Source: a virus. From it: 52,979 nucleotides of DNA. Where the stretch lies: IMG/VR virus record IMGVR_UViG_3300031364_000003, positions 1 through 52,979 of that record. One strand, given 5' to 3'. Shown one piece after another: positions 21,084 to 30,095 of the stretch. Within the stretch, counting starts at the first letter, position 1. Every line of letters begins with the position of its first letter. Made by a program: the position numbers and the translations under genes. Under the pieces are notes generated by a model that did not search any database, was not told the origin of the DNA, and was given only the letters and a program-made list of their open reading frames with translations.

Positions 21084-21980
21084 ATGGCTTATATGATGAC
21101 TGCGGATATTTCCAGGATGTTGCTTGCTGGACAGAAGGAAATATTCATGAGAAATATGGAATCTTATCCTATTGAGTATCCCGGTTTCACAACCAGAAAA
21201 GACAGTAACAAGCAGGCTGAGACTTATGATTCTATGGGAAACTTGAAAGCTGCCGCTCTAAAAGTTGAGGCAGATAAGATTACATATGGTAAGGTTACAC
21301 AGGCTTACCAGACTACAATTACTAACTACACCTGGGCAAACGGTTTTGAGGTAACAATGGAGGCTTCAAAATATGACCTCTACGGTGCTGTCAACTCCGT
21401 GAAAGCCAAAGAGCTTGCAAGGACAATGAGAGAGCTTGAGGAAACTAATGCTATATACTATGTAGATAATGCTACATCAGTAAACTTAGCTGATGGGGTT
21501 CCTTTGGGTTCAAATTCTCATCCACTTGTAGATTCAGATGCTCTTAATGATACGCTTGCTACAAGCTCTACAATTGAAGACCCTGATAACCACAAAACTA
21601 TGATTAACATGTTCTATGCATTCAAGAACCATGCCGGAGGCCCAATGAAAGCTACACCTAGGAAGGCTTTGACTCATTTCGTTAATCAGTTAACTGTTGA
21701 GGAAGTATATGGGTCTATGAATAAGCCACAGGAAATGTCAAACACAAAAAATGTACTTCCAAAATTACAATGGACATATTCTACTTATATGTCGTCTCAA
21801 ACTGCTTGGATGATGTGGGATACAAGCTTTGAGCACATTATAATGCAATGGTTTGAAGGTACAAGCTTCGACGCTGATACTGACAAAATTTACACAAAGA
21901 ACATGTACTTCAATGCTATAGCAATGTATGGCATTGGTTGTCTTCCAAATATAGGCATCGTATACAATGCTGGTGCATAA
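21084..21980 (+). CDS. Major capsid protein
   Basis: A 298-residue HK97-fold-type capsid protein by position, size and pattern: an N-terminal helix (ISRMLLAGQKEIFMRNM), a glycine-rich loop segment, TYGKVTQAYQTTITNYTWANGFEVTMEASKYD, a helix KAKELARTMRELEETNAIYYVDNA corresponding to the spine helix, and PRKALTHFVNQLTVEEVYGS. GC content and codon use are slightly higher than in neighbours, as often seen for highly expressed genes. RBS AAAGGGGG lies upstream. Confidence 0.82.
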   Translation: MAYMMTADISRMLLAGQKEIFMRNMESYPIEYPGFTTRKDSNKQAETYDSMGNLKAAALKVEADKITYGKVTQAYQTTITNYTWANGFEVTMEASKYDLYGAVNSVKAKELARTMRELEETNAIYYVDNATSVNLADGVPLGSNSHPLVDSDALNDTLATSSTIEDPDNHKTMINMFYAFKNHAGGPMKATPRKALTHFVNQLTVEEVYGSMNKPQEMSNTKNVLPKLQWTYSTYMSSQTAWMMWDTSFEHIIMQWFEGTSFDADTDKIYTKNMYFNAIAMYGIGCLPNIGIVYNAGA

Positions 21981-21997
21981 GAAAGGAGTGGAATTGA

Positions 21998-22495
21998 ATG
22001 CCTAAAAATGTTATCGGAACTACTTTATCAACAAGTTTCCACGGCAGTACAGATTATCCAATCTTTGCGCCTGCTGGATGGTGTTACTTAAGGCAACAGG
22101 TAGAGGCTCATGCATGGACTTCTGATGGGCTTGACCCATCTACAGCATCATGTTATGGAGTTAGTTATATAACTGGTACATATGGTACAGATGGTGGGGC
22201 ATGCCCTTTGACAGTAGCTGCTCCAAAACCAGGATGTATAAAGACAGTTGTTTTAGATACAACTAAGACTTCTACAGATTTACCATACATTGATTTAACT
22301 ACAGCTTGTGGCTTATTAAGTGCTGGTTCGTCTGGATATAACTTTATCAACTTTAGTTCTCTTGCATCAGATGTCCAGAGTGTAACGCTTATAGGTTTAA
22401 CTACAGCTTATTGGGGACTATTGGCAATTGCTGGTTCTACATTGTTCTGGCAGAATGCTGCTGGCATCAGATCATCTACAACACCTAGTTCATAA
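21998..22495 (+). CDS. Putative decoration protein
   Basis: A 165-residue Thr/Ser/Gly-rich protein with few charges and many short strands (ITGTYGTDGGACPLTVAAPKPGC; YNFINFSSLASDVQSVTLIGLTTAYWGLL). It lies directly after the capsid gene with AAAGGAG upstream and a terminator hairpin after it, suggesting high expression as a virion component. No family recognised. Confidence 0.62.
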   Translation: MPKNVIGTTLSTSFHGSTDYPIFAPAGWCYLRQQVEAHAWTSDGLDPSTASCYGVSYITGTYGTDGGACPLTVAAPKPGCIKTVVLDTTKTSTDLPYIDLTTACGLLSAGSSGYNFINFSSLASDVQSVTLIGLTTAYWGLLAIAGSTLFWQNAAGIRSSTTPSS

Positions 22496-22498
22496 GGG

Positions 22499-22517
22499 AG
22501 GCCCTACGGGGCCTTTA
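22499..22517 (+). terminator. Hairpin terminator after capsid genes
   Basis: AGGCCC-TACG-GGGCCT followed by TTATTA. The short T tract suggests partial termination that would lower expression of downstream tail genes relative to capsid. Confidence 0.7.
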
Positions 22518-22536
22518 TTACTATTAGGAGGCTGAA

Positions 22537-23367
22537 ATGAAAAGTAAAATATTAAGGCGTAATGTATCAAATACTATAAAAATACAAAAGTTTAAGAAAT
22601 ATGCCCTTGACTATATAAAAGATGCATATAAATCTTGTGTTCTATTTTTTAGTTATTTTCAGATTAGCGGGAAATATAGAGGCAAATGCTGCCGAATTAT
22701 AAGGGGCTCTGATTATACTGCAAAAGATATATATTTTGTAGCTGGGTACATTGATTATAAAGCTGTTGAATCTTTTTGTTCTGGCACAACTGGGAAAGTT
22801 ATCATTATTTATAATCAGAGTAAAGTTTCAGGTGCTCAAAATGCTATACAAACTACATATAATAATATGCCTATAATTTATGAAAGTGGAGCATTTTTGA
22901 GTGATGGATTTAAGTTTGTAGCTGCTGATAATAGATACATGAGTGTTGTTGATTATGCAGGGATACAATTAATAGAACCACCAATAACTATATATATGAA
23001 TTTTTATCATGGTGATAATGGATATGTATTTGCTAAAAGAGATGGAGCAATTAGACAATATGGAGAAGCTTCATTTGGATTAGAAAATTATTCATATTGG
23101 TATGATTCAACAAATAGAATATTAGCTAGAAATTCAAATCCAGAAAAATTTATGTCTTGTTGGCAAAATAAAACAGCTAATGGATTTATACAAAAGAATT
23201 CAGGATTAATTACTAATATAACAACAATTTCAGATACCTTAACAAATGTGTCTGTATTTACATTAGGTGCTGGCGGTGGATTATATTTTGGTGGAAACAT
23301 TAAGACACTAGCAATATTCAACTCAGACCAATATAACAACTATACTGAATTAGCAGCATTAATATAA
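22537..23367 (+). CDS. Virion protein with arabinofuranosidase-B/LamG-like lectin domain
   Basis: A 276-residue protein. YKSCVLFFSYFQISGKYRGKCCRIIRGSDYTAKDIYF.. and TTGKVIIIYNQSKVSGAQNAIQTTYNNMPIIYESG follow the conserved start of the AbfB/LamG-like carbohydrate-binding modules in phage structural proteins (usual form V-T-x-WYDQSG-x-x-x-A). The second half (PPITIYMNF.. ALGAGGGLYFGGNIKTLAIFNSD) is the jelly-roll sheet. Probable sugar-binding head or tail appendage. Codon use is more AT-rich than the capsid genes, consistent with exchange. Confidence 0.75.
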   Translation: MKSKILRRNVSNTIKIQKFKKYALDYIKDAYKSCVLFFSYFQISGKYRGKCCRIIRGSDYTAKDIYFVAGYIDYKAVESFCSGTTGKVIIIYNQSKVSGAQNAIQTTYNNMPIIYESGAFLSDGFKFVAADNRYMSVVDYAGIQLIEPPITIYMNFYHGDNGYVFAKRDGAIRQYGEASFGLENYSYWYDSTNRILARNSNPEKFMSCWQNKTANGFIQKNSGLITNITTISDTLTNVSVFTLGAGGGLYFGGNIKTLAIFNSDQYNNYTELAALI

Positions 23368-23383
23368 AAAAGGAGGAATTTTT

Positions 23384-23647
23384 ATGAAAGCTTTATACAC
23401 AGGTACAGATGAGAATAATGCCCAAACAAGGGCCCAGGAACAATTAGATATAGTAAATGAAAATTTACATCAATACAACCCTGATATTAACTGGGATACG
23501 TTAAGAAGGTTAACAGCTAACCCAGAGATTGAAGAGGTTACATATTATTGGATGTTTGAAAAACCTGCACCAAATATAGAAGATGGTTATAGTGCTGACT
23601 TAGAAGCATCATATGACCCTAATTGGTTTATACCAGAAGAACTGTAA
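23384..23647 (+). CDS. Hypothetical structural protein, paralogue of 24031-24366
   Basis: An 87-residue protein. ALYTGTDENNAQTRAQEQLDIVNENLHQYNPDINWDT aligns with YLFTGAASSDALATASSFLGIVNSNFRKYNSDADWM in the gene at 24031, showing a duplicated module. Acidic; no known family. AAAGGAGG lies upstream. Likely a small virion or assembly component. Confidence 0.7.
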   Translation: MKALYTGTDENNAQTRAQEQLDIVNENLHQYNPDINWDTLRRLTANPEIEEVTYYWMFEKPAPNIEDGYSADLEASYDPNWFIPEEL

Positions 23648-23680
23648 ACATTCAAAATGAAGATATTAGGAGGTGAGAGA

Positions 23681-24019
23681 ATGTATTCTAGAGATGTCTT
23701 TAAGAAGATAATTGCTATAGTCCCTGAAACTATTGCTTCTACGGCAACATCTACAGATTACAAGGCTGGGCTTATATCGTCTACAAGGCTCAGGACGCTA
23801 AATGGCTCAAGTTCTAGATATTGGGGGGCTAATTTTTCTGTAACTATTGAAGCTACTACAGGAGCTATATATATATTACCGAGTGAGGACGCTGAGCCTA
23901 CAAGTACTAATGCATTCAAGCTTCATGAAGGAAACAGTATTGATTTAAGAGTAACTGATTTCTTATCAGTAAAAGGTGACTCAACAACTGCCCAACTACA
24001 AGCAATAGTCTGGGAATAG
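23681..24019 (+). CDS. Hypothetical structural protein
   Basis: A 112-residue beta-rich protein (STRLRTLNGSSSRYWGANFSVTIEATTGAIYILPSEDAEPTSTNAFKLHEGNSIDLRVTD..). The pattern resembles small virion proteins that pack as jelly-roll or beta-sandwich. ATG 23681 follows AGGAGGTGAGAGA; the in-frame ATG at 23657 lies before the RBS. No family assigned. Confidence 0.7.
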   Translation: MYSRDVFKKIIAIVPETIASTATSTDYKAGLISSTRLRTLNGSSSRYWGANFSVTIEATTGAIYILPSEDAEPTSTNAFKLHEGNSIDLRVTDFLSVKGDSTTAQLQAIVWE

Positions 24020-24030
24020 GGGGTGTATTT

Positions 24031-24366
24031 ATGAGTGAATGGTATTTATTTACTGGTGCGGCATCAAGCGATGCATTAGCTACAGCATCTAGTTTTCTCG
24101 GAATAGTAAATAGCAACTTTAGAAAATATAACTCTGATGCTGATTGGATGATAGAACCTATATCTCTTGATACTACAGCTACAGCTTCAAGAACGATAGG
24201 GACAACTGTTATGTATTATGGAATGCCATCTCCGCCAACTTATTTGTTAACTAATACTTCTAATTCTACATATGCTGCGGCTACAAGTTGGAGCATAGCA
24301 TGGTTTTCTACCCAGACAATACTTGACTTCTTACTTAAGGAGGCTAAATTATGGGGAAAACTATAG
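24031..24366 (+). CDS. Hypothetical structural protein, paralogue of 23384-23647
   Basis: A 111-residue protein with the GIVNSNFRKYNSDADW module shared with the 23384 product plus a Thr/Ser-rich second half ending in a helix (TILDFLLKEAKLWGKL). It starts in the recurrent AGGGGGTGTATTTATG context and overlaps the adaptor gene by 16 bases. Function unknown, probably virion assembly. Confidence 0.7.
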   Translation: MSEWYLFTGAASSDALATASSFLGIVNSNFRKYNSDADWMIEPISLDTTATASRTIGTTVMYYGMPSPPTYLLTNTSNSTYAAATSWSIAWFSTQTILDFLLKEAKLWGKL

Positions 24367-24995
24367 CAACTATTATCTCATGGGCTGATGAAGTAATTCC
24401 GAATAAGCTATCTTCAACATCCAAAATAGCATTTTTGTCTGATTTGCTTGGAGATGGTAATTTTAGGAAATACAATGATGAAGAACTCCAGTACGATTTC
24501 TATGTGTCTACACATACAGCTGAGTATGATATGCCAAGGGGGATAAAGATTGCTGATCTTACATATGTAGGTATATCTGCAACTACATATAATACTACAA
24601 ACCAAATACGCTCTACTACTCCATTTACAGAATACAGGTATGTAGGTATAGATGATGAGGGTATAGGATACACAGCTTATACATCAAAGTTGGCTTTTGT
24701 TCCAAAGCCTTCTGGTAAGTATCATGCAACGCTTAAGTATAGGCCATATTATGGGCCTTATACAGCATCTTCGGATACTACGACAATAATTGTAGCTAAT
24801 AACAACTTAATAAACTATCTACAATATAAGCTTTCAGCTATGATATGCCAGGCTATGGCGTTCCCAAGGATTGATTTAGCAAATAACTTTGAGCTTTCTG
24901 CTGAGTATGAACTTATGAAAGCAAGAACTCAATACTATAAATATAAGAGAATCACAGGTAAGAAACATCTTAGTTATAAAAGGTGGTGGGATTAA
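24351..24995 (+). CDS. Head-tail adaptor (P22 gp4-like)
   Basis: A 214-residue protein whose pattern follows podoviral adaptors: an N-terminal helix (ATIISWADEVIPNKLSSTSKIAFLSDLLGDGNFRKYNDEE), a beta segment (YDMPRGIKIADLTYVGIS..), YKPxPxGKYHATLKYRPYYG-type strands and a C-terminal helix with FELSAEYELMKARTQYYKYKRITG. It would bind under the portal ring. Gene order portal, capsid, adaptor, tail hub supports this. Confidence 0.7.
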   Translation: MGKTIATIISWADEVIPNKLSSTSKIAFLSDLLGDGNFRKYNDEELQYDFYVSTHTAEYDMPRGIKIADLTYVGISATTYNTTNQIRSTTPFTEYRYVGIDDEGIGYTAYTSKLAFVPKPSGKYHATLKYRPYYGPYTASSDTTTIIVANNNLINYLQYKLSAMICQAMAFPRIDLANNFELSAEYELMKARTQYYKYKRITGKKHLSYKRWWD

Positions 24996-26455
24996 TGCCT
25001 ATATGGGATGAAATTCAGTATAAAAAAACTATGTTATCTGTAGCCTTTGGAAAAGGTATTAATACCTATAATGACCCTTTAGATTTAGCAAATGACGAGC
25101 TTACAGATTCTTTAAATATGTGTGCTGATGACTTCCCAATAATTAGAACCAGGAACGATAGAACAAGGATAACATTACCAGAGACAACACAAGCTATCTG
25201 GGGAATAGGAGCTAGAGGTAATAGCCAGATACATGTATTAAATGGGAATACGTGGCAATATGGAGTATCTACAGGAACAGCGTGGACTGAGCTTACTACA
25301 GAAATAACTGCTGGGGCTTATGCTTCTTTTGTAGAGTTTAATACACAATCTACTAAGTTTACTATTTTAGCATATTCTACAGGAGTTGTTTATAATTCCT
25401 ACTGGGATGGGACTGCTGTTTCTACATTTGCCGATGCCAACGCTCCAAGGTCTAATTTATATACGGCACACAGGTATAGGGTATATGGGATAGAGAATGA
25501 CAAGAGAACATTAAAATATTCAGCTCAAGGTGCTATAACTGACTGGACAACTGCTGGGGATGCTGGATATATAGATATAACAAATGCTAACGGGCCAGTT
25601 ACAGCTATCACTACTTATGCAGATCATCCTATTATATGGACTGATAATTCCATGCATGAGTTATATGGAACAGGGCCAGATAACTACGAGTTAGTTAATA
25701 TAAGCCATAGGATAGGCTGTGTTACTCAATTTGCTTTCTGCGAATGTGATAATAAGCTATTTTGGTTAGACTACAATGGTATATATGTCTATACTGGCGG
25801 ACTCCCATCACAAATAGCATATAAGGCATCAGGATTAATAGAAGGCATAAACTGGGTTTATAAGCATCTTATTAGAGCCGGGTCTGTAGGAGATAAGGCC
25901 TATTTTGCTATACCATACAAGTCTACAGCAAACAACAGGATTATAGTTATAGATGTAATAGAGGGAAAGGGCCAGCCTACACATACTATAAATCTGGAAG
26001 ATGGAAATTGGGTAGGCTATGTTAATAATAATGAAGCCCTATTTGGAATAGAAAACAATGGATTTATATATAACATGCACAGTACCAGGAAAGAGGGAGT
26101 AGACGGTTCTACAACTGTTGGTTCTACAGCTATTTCGTGGTCTATGGAAACTAAGCCTATAACTGATGAACTTATAGTAGAGTCCGCTGTAAGGGATATA
26201 TGGGTACAGCATTCAGGAACTACAGATGCTACTATGGAACTTGGATTTACTACTAATAGCAATAGTACTACATATACTCAGATGGCAGCTACTACAGATT
26301 TTACACATGTTGATTTCGCCATAAGGAAACAGTTATTTCCTACATCTACACAGCTTCAAGGTATGCCATTTATGAAGTTCCAGTTTAAAGGTACAGGACA
26401 CAAGAAAATATCTGGATTCCAGATAAATTTAATTTCATATGGAGGTATAAAATGA
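24995..26455 (+). CDS. Tail hub / stabilisation protein (P22 gp10-like, beta-propeller)
   Basis: A 486-residue protein made almost wholly of beta blades: GINTYNDPLDLANDELTDSLNMCADDFPIIRTRNDR at the N-terminus is the usual opening of phage hub proteins, followed by repeated AHRYRVYGIENDKRTLKYSAQGAITDWTTAG, HPIIWTDNSMHELYG, DNKLFWLDYNGIYVYTGG. It likely closes the packaged head beneath the adaptor. Start ATG 24995 is selected by AAAGGTGG at 24979; a GTG at 24983 overlaps it. Confidence 0.8.
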   Translation: MPIWDEIQYKKTMLSVAFGKGINTYNDPLDLANDELTDSLNMCADDFPIIRTRNDRTRITLPETTQAIWGIGARGNSQIHVLNGNTWQYGVSTGTAWTELTTEITAGAYASFVEFNTQSTKFTILAYSTGVVYNSYWDGTAVSTFADANAPRSNLYTAHRYRVYGIENDKRTLKYSAQGAITDWTTAGDAGYIDITNANGPVTAITTYADHPIIWTDNSMHELYGTGPDNYELVNISHRIGCVTQFAFCECDNKLFWLDYNGIYVYTGGLPSQIAYKASGLIEGINWVYKHLIRAGSVGDKAYFAIPYKSTANNRIIVIDVIEGKGQPTHTINLEDGNWVGYVNNNEALFGIENNGFIYNMHSTRKEGVDGSTTVGSTAISWSMETKPITDELIVESAVRDIWVQHSGTTDATMELGFTTNSNSTTYTQMAATTDFTHVDFAIRKQLFPTSTQLQGMPFMKFQFKGTGHKKISGFQINLISYGGIK

Positions 26456-26661
26456 TTAAGAATTTAGGTGGGTTTACAGGCGGTAAGAACTTTAGGTCAA
26501 AGAGTGAGCTAAAGCGTAAAGCTATACAGAAGAAAGATATCCCAGGCTCTACAACTGGTGATGTGAATGGAAGCTACAGTCCTCCACATACTAAAAGGGC
26601 TGCTAAAGGCGGTGGTATGAATGCCATTAGAAAAATCAGAAAAGGTAAACTTAAGACCTAA
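26452..26661 (+). CDS. Small basic protein
   Basis: A 69-residue protein rich in Lys, Arg and Gly (GGKNFRSKSELKRKAIQKKD; AKGGGMNAIRKIRKGKLKT) with no hydrophobic core. It starts inside the hub stop codon. Such small basic proteins near tail genes may contact DNA at the portal or in the head. No family recognised. Confidence 0.65.
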   Translation: MIKNLGGFTGGKNFRSKSELKRKAIQKKDIPGSTTGDVNGSYSPPHTKRAAKGGGMNAIRKIRKGKLKT

Positions 26662-26755
26662 GCTTATTAGGAAACCTATAAAAATAAAAACTAAGCCTAA
26701 AAGAGAAGAATTACCAACCCAGCCACATAGAAGGCCGGAGGTGCAAAATGGCTGA
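26621..26755 (+). CDS. Possible small basic Pro/Lys-rich peptide
   Basis: A 44-codon frame (MPLEKSEKVNLRPKLIRKPI..) that overlaps the end of the previous gene and the start of the next, filling an otherwise non-coding 86-bp gap. RBS is weak (AAAGGCGGTGG, 11-12 bases away). Composition is like its basic neighbour. Existence uncertain. Confidence 0.4.
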   Translation: MPLEKSEKVNLRPKLIRKPIKIKTKPKREELPTQPHRRPEVQNG

Positions 26756-28622
26756 TTTAGTAAATAACCTATATGAATTTAGCGATGATACAATGCAAAG
26801 GCTAATGAAAGACCTAAATTACATGTTTACCCATCTTGATGAGAGGAATGTAAAGAGGCTTTATACTGAATATTGTAATATCCAGAGTGAAGATGGTGAA
26901 ACTATAATAACTGGGCCTTTATTAACTATGCGTGCTGAGGATTCAACAACTATAAGACTTAAAATGGGTTGGGATGAAGCTGGCTCTGAGTTTCTATTTA
27001 CACTTTATAGTTCTGATAATGTAGAAGCTATAAAGCTTAATTCTGCTGGAAAAGCTGAATTTAGAGGAAATATGAATACAGATCAGGATATATATGTAGG
27101 TAATAGAATATTTCTAGGCTGGTCTGGGTCTACGCTAATACCTACAGCAACATTGTCAACAAGAGCTATGTATATTATGGAACCAGACACTACGAAATAT
27201 ATGGCTGCTATATATAGTACTAATGTTTCAGCTACTACAGATCAATTCTATGAATTTGAAATGGAATCGTCAGCTCCTATGAATATAACTGCATTAGAAC
27301 GAATGAGAATATATATGTATGCTGGGTATGATGGTGTAAGTACAGCTAGTATTAATAGTACTGATTATATAGATATGGCTGCTTGGAATAATAGAATGTT
27401 TATACAATCATATCCTACCACAGCTAAAGGCTTAATGCTTGGATGGGATGGAGCACAAGTATTTATAGGCATGTTAGATGATTGGGACTGTAAAGTAGTT
27501 AAGGTGGCTAACCTAGAAAAAGATTATGCCGATAGACTTAAGTATTTCTATATGCATAATGTCAGAGCAGCCCCATTATTAACAACATCAGCCGATTTGA
27601 TTACAAATTGTCATTTAGTATCAAGCACACAATATATAGCAAGTACTATAGGAGTTAGGTTATATCCATTAACTACAACGATATCTTATTGCCAGGCTGA
27701 CTATAATTTAGCTACACCACTAGATTTTGAAAATTTTAATGATGGTACAGCAATGACCAGTGATGACAAATTAGTAATGATAGTTTATGTATCCTCAACT
27801 TCTATAATTGGGGAAAATGAAGACAAAGTTTATTTCAGATGTGGCAATTCATCAGACGTAGGATGGAGTTTCGTAACCTCTAATATAAACTTTGTCTCAG
27901 GGTGGAATTTTATAATACAGCCTTATTCACCAGATAGTATAGAAGGAGTCCCTGTAATGTCAGCAGTTACCTGGGCAAGATATGGGTTTCATGGTGGCAA
28001 TACTACAACTGCCTATGTAATTATAGATTATGTAGGTGTCATTAGAGCTAATAGCACAGATGCTACAGTTTCTAACCCATTTGTTAGAAATTATAATTCT
28101 ACAGAATATAACCAATGGGAGTCATATGCTGGCGCTGTAATGCTTGAAAATGCTGGGAAGCCTGCAATAGTACCTATTAATATAGATACTTATTGGGAGT
28201 ATGACACATATATAGATGGGCCTGTCCAGGATTTCGAGTTTGAATTAGATTCATTTACCATAGCAAGCAATTATATGCCTACAGTATCAGCATATATTGA
28301 TGCAGATAATTATGTATTTGCTAGGGTAAGCTCAGGAACTCTTAGATTATCTGGGAAAGTTATAGGGTCTACATTTGGAAGGACTATTAATTGTGATGCA
28401 TTTTCAAGTTTTAAGAATTCAAAAATTAAGTTAAAAAGGCAATTAGCTACATGGACAGCAAGTTTTGAAGTAACTACAGATCCAATGACATATAGAGAAA
28501 TTGCTATGTATAATGGCCCAGGTTCAAATTGGAGTCAATATGCATGGATATATATAGGCCATGAGGATTGGGATATAGGTTCAAGAATAACAGGGATGAA
28601 ACTTAAATCCTATACAGTCTAG
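26748..28622 (+). CDS. Large beta-rich virion protein, candidate receptor-binding/tail protein
   Basis: A 624-residue protein. A short N-terminal helical region (LVNNLYEFSDDTMQRLMKDLNYMFTHLDERNVKRLY) could attach to the hub; the middle is strand-rich (RMRIYMYAGYDGVSTASINSTDYIDMA), and the last 140 residues (YWEYDTYIDGPVQDFEFELDSFTIASNYMPTVSAYIDADNYVFARVSSG..) look like a LamG-type jelly roll. Order after the hub and lectin-like end suggest tail spike or fibre. No enzymatic motif seen. Confidence 0.65.
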   Translation: MADLVNNLYEFSDDTMQRLMKDLNYMFTHLDERNVKRLYTEYCNIQSEDGETIITGPLLTMRAEDSTTIRLKMGWDEAGSEFLFTLYSSDNVEAIKLNSAGKAEFRGNMNTDQDIYVGNRIFLGWSGSTLIPTATLSTRAMYIMEPDTTKYMAAIYSTNVSATTDQFYEFEMESSAPMNITALERMRIYMYAGYDGVSTASINSTDYIDMAAWNNRMFIQSYPTTAKGLMLGWDGAQVFIGMLDDWDCKVVKVANLEKDYADRLKYFYMHNVRAAPLLTTSADLITNCHLVSSTQYIASTIGVRLYPLTTTISYCQADYNLATPLDFENFNDGTAMTSDDKLVMIVYVSSTSIIGENEDKVYFRCGNSSDVGWSFVTSNINFVSGWNFIIQPYSPDSIEGVPVMSAVTWARYGFHGGNTTTAYVIIDYVGVIRANSTDATVSNPFVRNYNSTEYNQWESYAGAVMLENAGKPAIVPINIDTYWEYDTYIDGPVQDFEFELDSFTIASNYMPTVSAYIDADNYVFARVSSGTLRLSGKVIGSTFGRTINCDAFSSFKNSKIKLKRQLATWTASFEVTTDPMTYREIAMYNGPGSNWSQYAWIYIGHEDWDIGSRITGMKLKSYTV

Positions 28623-28633
28623 GAGGTGATAGC

Positions 28634-30082
28634 GTGCCAACATATCAAGAAATACTTAGTAATTTAAACCAAGGACTAGCATCTCAGAACTTTAGCCAAT
28701 ATGCAAGTGGATATGGAGTTCCAGTTACATATAATCAGGATGTCAATAGACTTTTAGTTGGCGGTAACCCTGTAGACATTGAAAACTCTGGGCTACAGGT
28801 TCAAAATGGGCAGCTTATCGGTTCTGAAACAGCATATCAGCAGCTATTAGCTCCGTTTCTAGAGAAACAAACAGGAGAGGTGCTGCAAACCAAGGCATAT
28901 GAAACTCCTGAATATATAAAGCAATTCATAAAAGATATGGCACAACAGCAATTAGCCCCATGGAACTATAATATTGATGAAGACCCTAGTGTTCAGGCAG
29001 CTAGAGCACAGCTTGAGCAATCTATGTCTGAATTAGCTGGGAAACGTGGGTTTTTATATGGTACAGCTCAACAGGATATAGTACAACAGGAGTTTTCCAA
29101 AATAGCCCCATATTTTGAGGAAGTTGCATACCAGAAGAATAAAGACTTCTTAAGTAGACAAATGGAGCTTGCGGGAGTTGTCATGCAATGGGATGATATG
29201 CAGGCACAAAGAAAAATGAAAGAAGCTGAACTCATCCAGATGAAAGCTGATTTCATGATGCAGCTCAGTGCTAGAGATTTAGAGATATTTAAAGTTCTTC
29301 TATCTAATAGACGGTTTGAGATGGAATTAGCTCTAGATCAACAGAAATTTGATATGGAGAAAAAAGAAGCAGATATAGAAAAAGCTTGGAGATCAGTAAA
29401 TGAATTGGGCTATGCGAATAATGAAACAGCTCAGATACTTGGCATTAAACCAGGTACAGAAGCGGGCTGGGTAAAGAAAATGATAGCTCAACATCAAATG
29501 GAAATGTCAACTATGGCAGAGCAGCATAAATATGATCTTAAGATGCTCCAGGTTAATAAGAAAATAGAAATGGACTTATTAAAAGAACAGGATAGAGTAA
29601 ATACAGCTTCACAACTGAGATTAATGGAGATTGAATACGGTTATAATGTATCATTAGAAAATTTAAAAGAGAAAAATAAAAGAGAATATGAAGCTAAACT
29701 AAAGGCAGAGGCAGAGGCTAAAGCTAAACAGGCAGAATTAGAAGCTAAAGCAGAGGCAGAATCTAAAGCTGCTGAGGCAGCTAGGCTAGATTCAGAAGAT
29801 AGAATGTATAATATGGCAAAAAATGCTATGAAAGGGGTATATGGGACTTATCCATCGGCAGCTAACAAAGCTGGAGCAACTCAGCTTCTATATAATCTGT
29901 ATAAAAATGGTGAGATAAGCAATCCTGTGTACAACAGGCTTATATATGAATATAGACTCCCAGATTATACGCCTTCTCCTATAGGATATGACTGGGGTAC
30001 AGGTGAACAGATGTATTATAATGGTGCTGAAACAGTTAGTGCTACAGACTACGCAAGCCAAATGAAAGCTTTAGGATACTAA
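28634..30082 (+). CDS. Coiled-coil internal virion protein
   Basis: A 482-residue protein starting with GTG after AGGAGGTGATAGC. N-terminal 60 residues form a small domain (YGVPVTYNQDVNRLLVGGNPVDIENSGL..YQQLLAPF); then long helices (residues about 110-390) rich in Glu, Lys, Gln and Met, with an Ala/Glu/Lys run AEAEAKAKQAELEAKAEAES. The middle (ELGYANNETAQILGIKPGTEAGWVKKM) is shared with the next gene, so the two are paralogues. Likely an ejection or internal core protein of a podovirus. Confidence 0.7.
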   Translation: MPTYQEILSNLNQGLASQNFSQYASGYGVPVTYNQDVNRLLVGGNPVDIENSGLQVQNGQLIGSETAYQQLLAPFLEKQTGEVLQTKAYETPEYIKQFIKDMAQQQLAPWNYNIDEDPSVQAARAQLEQSMSELAGKRGFLYGTAQQDIVQQEFSKIAPYFEEVAYQKNKDFLSRQMELAGVVMQWDDMQAQRKMKEAELIQMKADFMMQLSARDLEIFKVLLSNRRFEMELALDQQKFDMEKKEADIEKAWRSVNELGYANNETAQILGIKPGTEAGWVKKMIAQHQMEMSTMAEQHKYDLKMLQVNKKIEMDLLKEQDRVNTASQLRLMEIEYGYNVSLENLKEKNKREYEAKLKAEAEAKAKQAELEAKAEAESKAAEAARLDSEDRMYNMAKNAMKGVYGTYPSAANKAGATQLLYNLYKNGEISNPVYNRLIYEYRLPDYTPSPIGYDWGTGEQMYYNGAETVSATDYASQMKALGY

Positions 30083-30095
30083 GGGGGGTGTATTT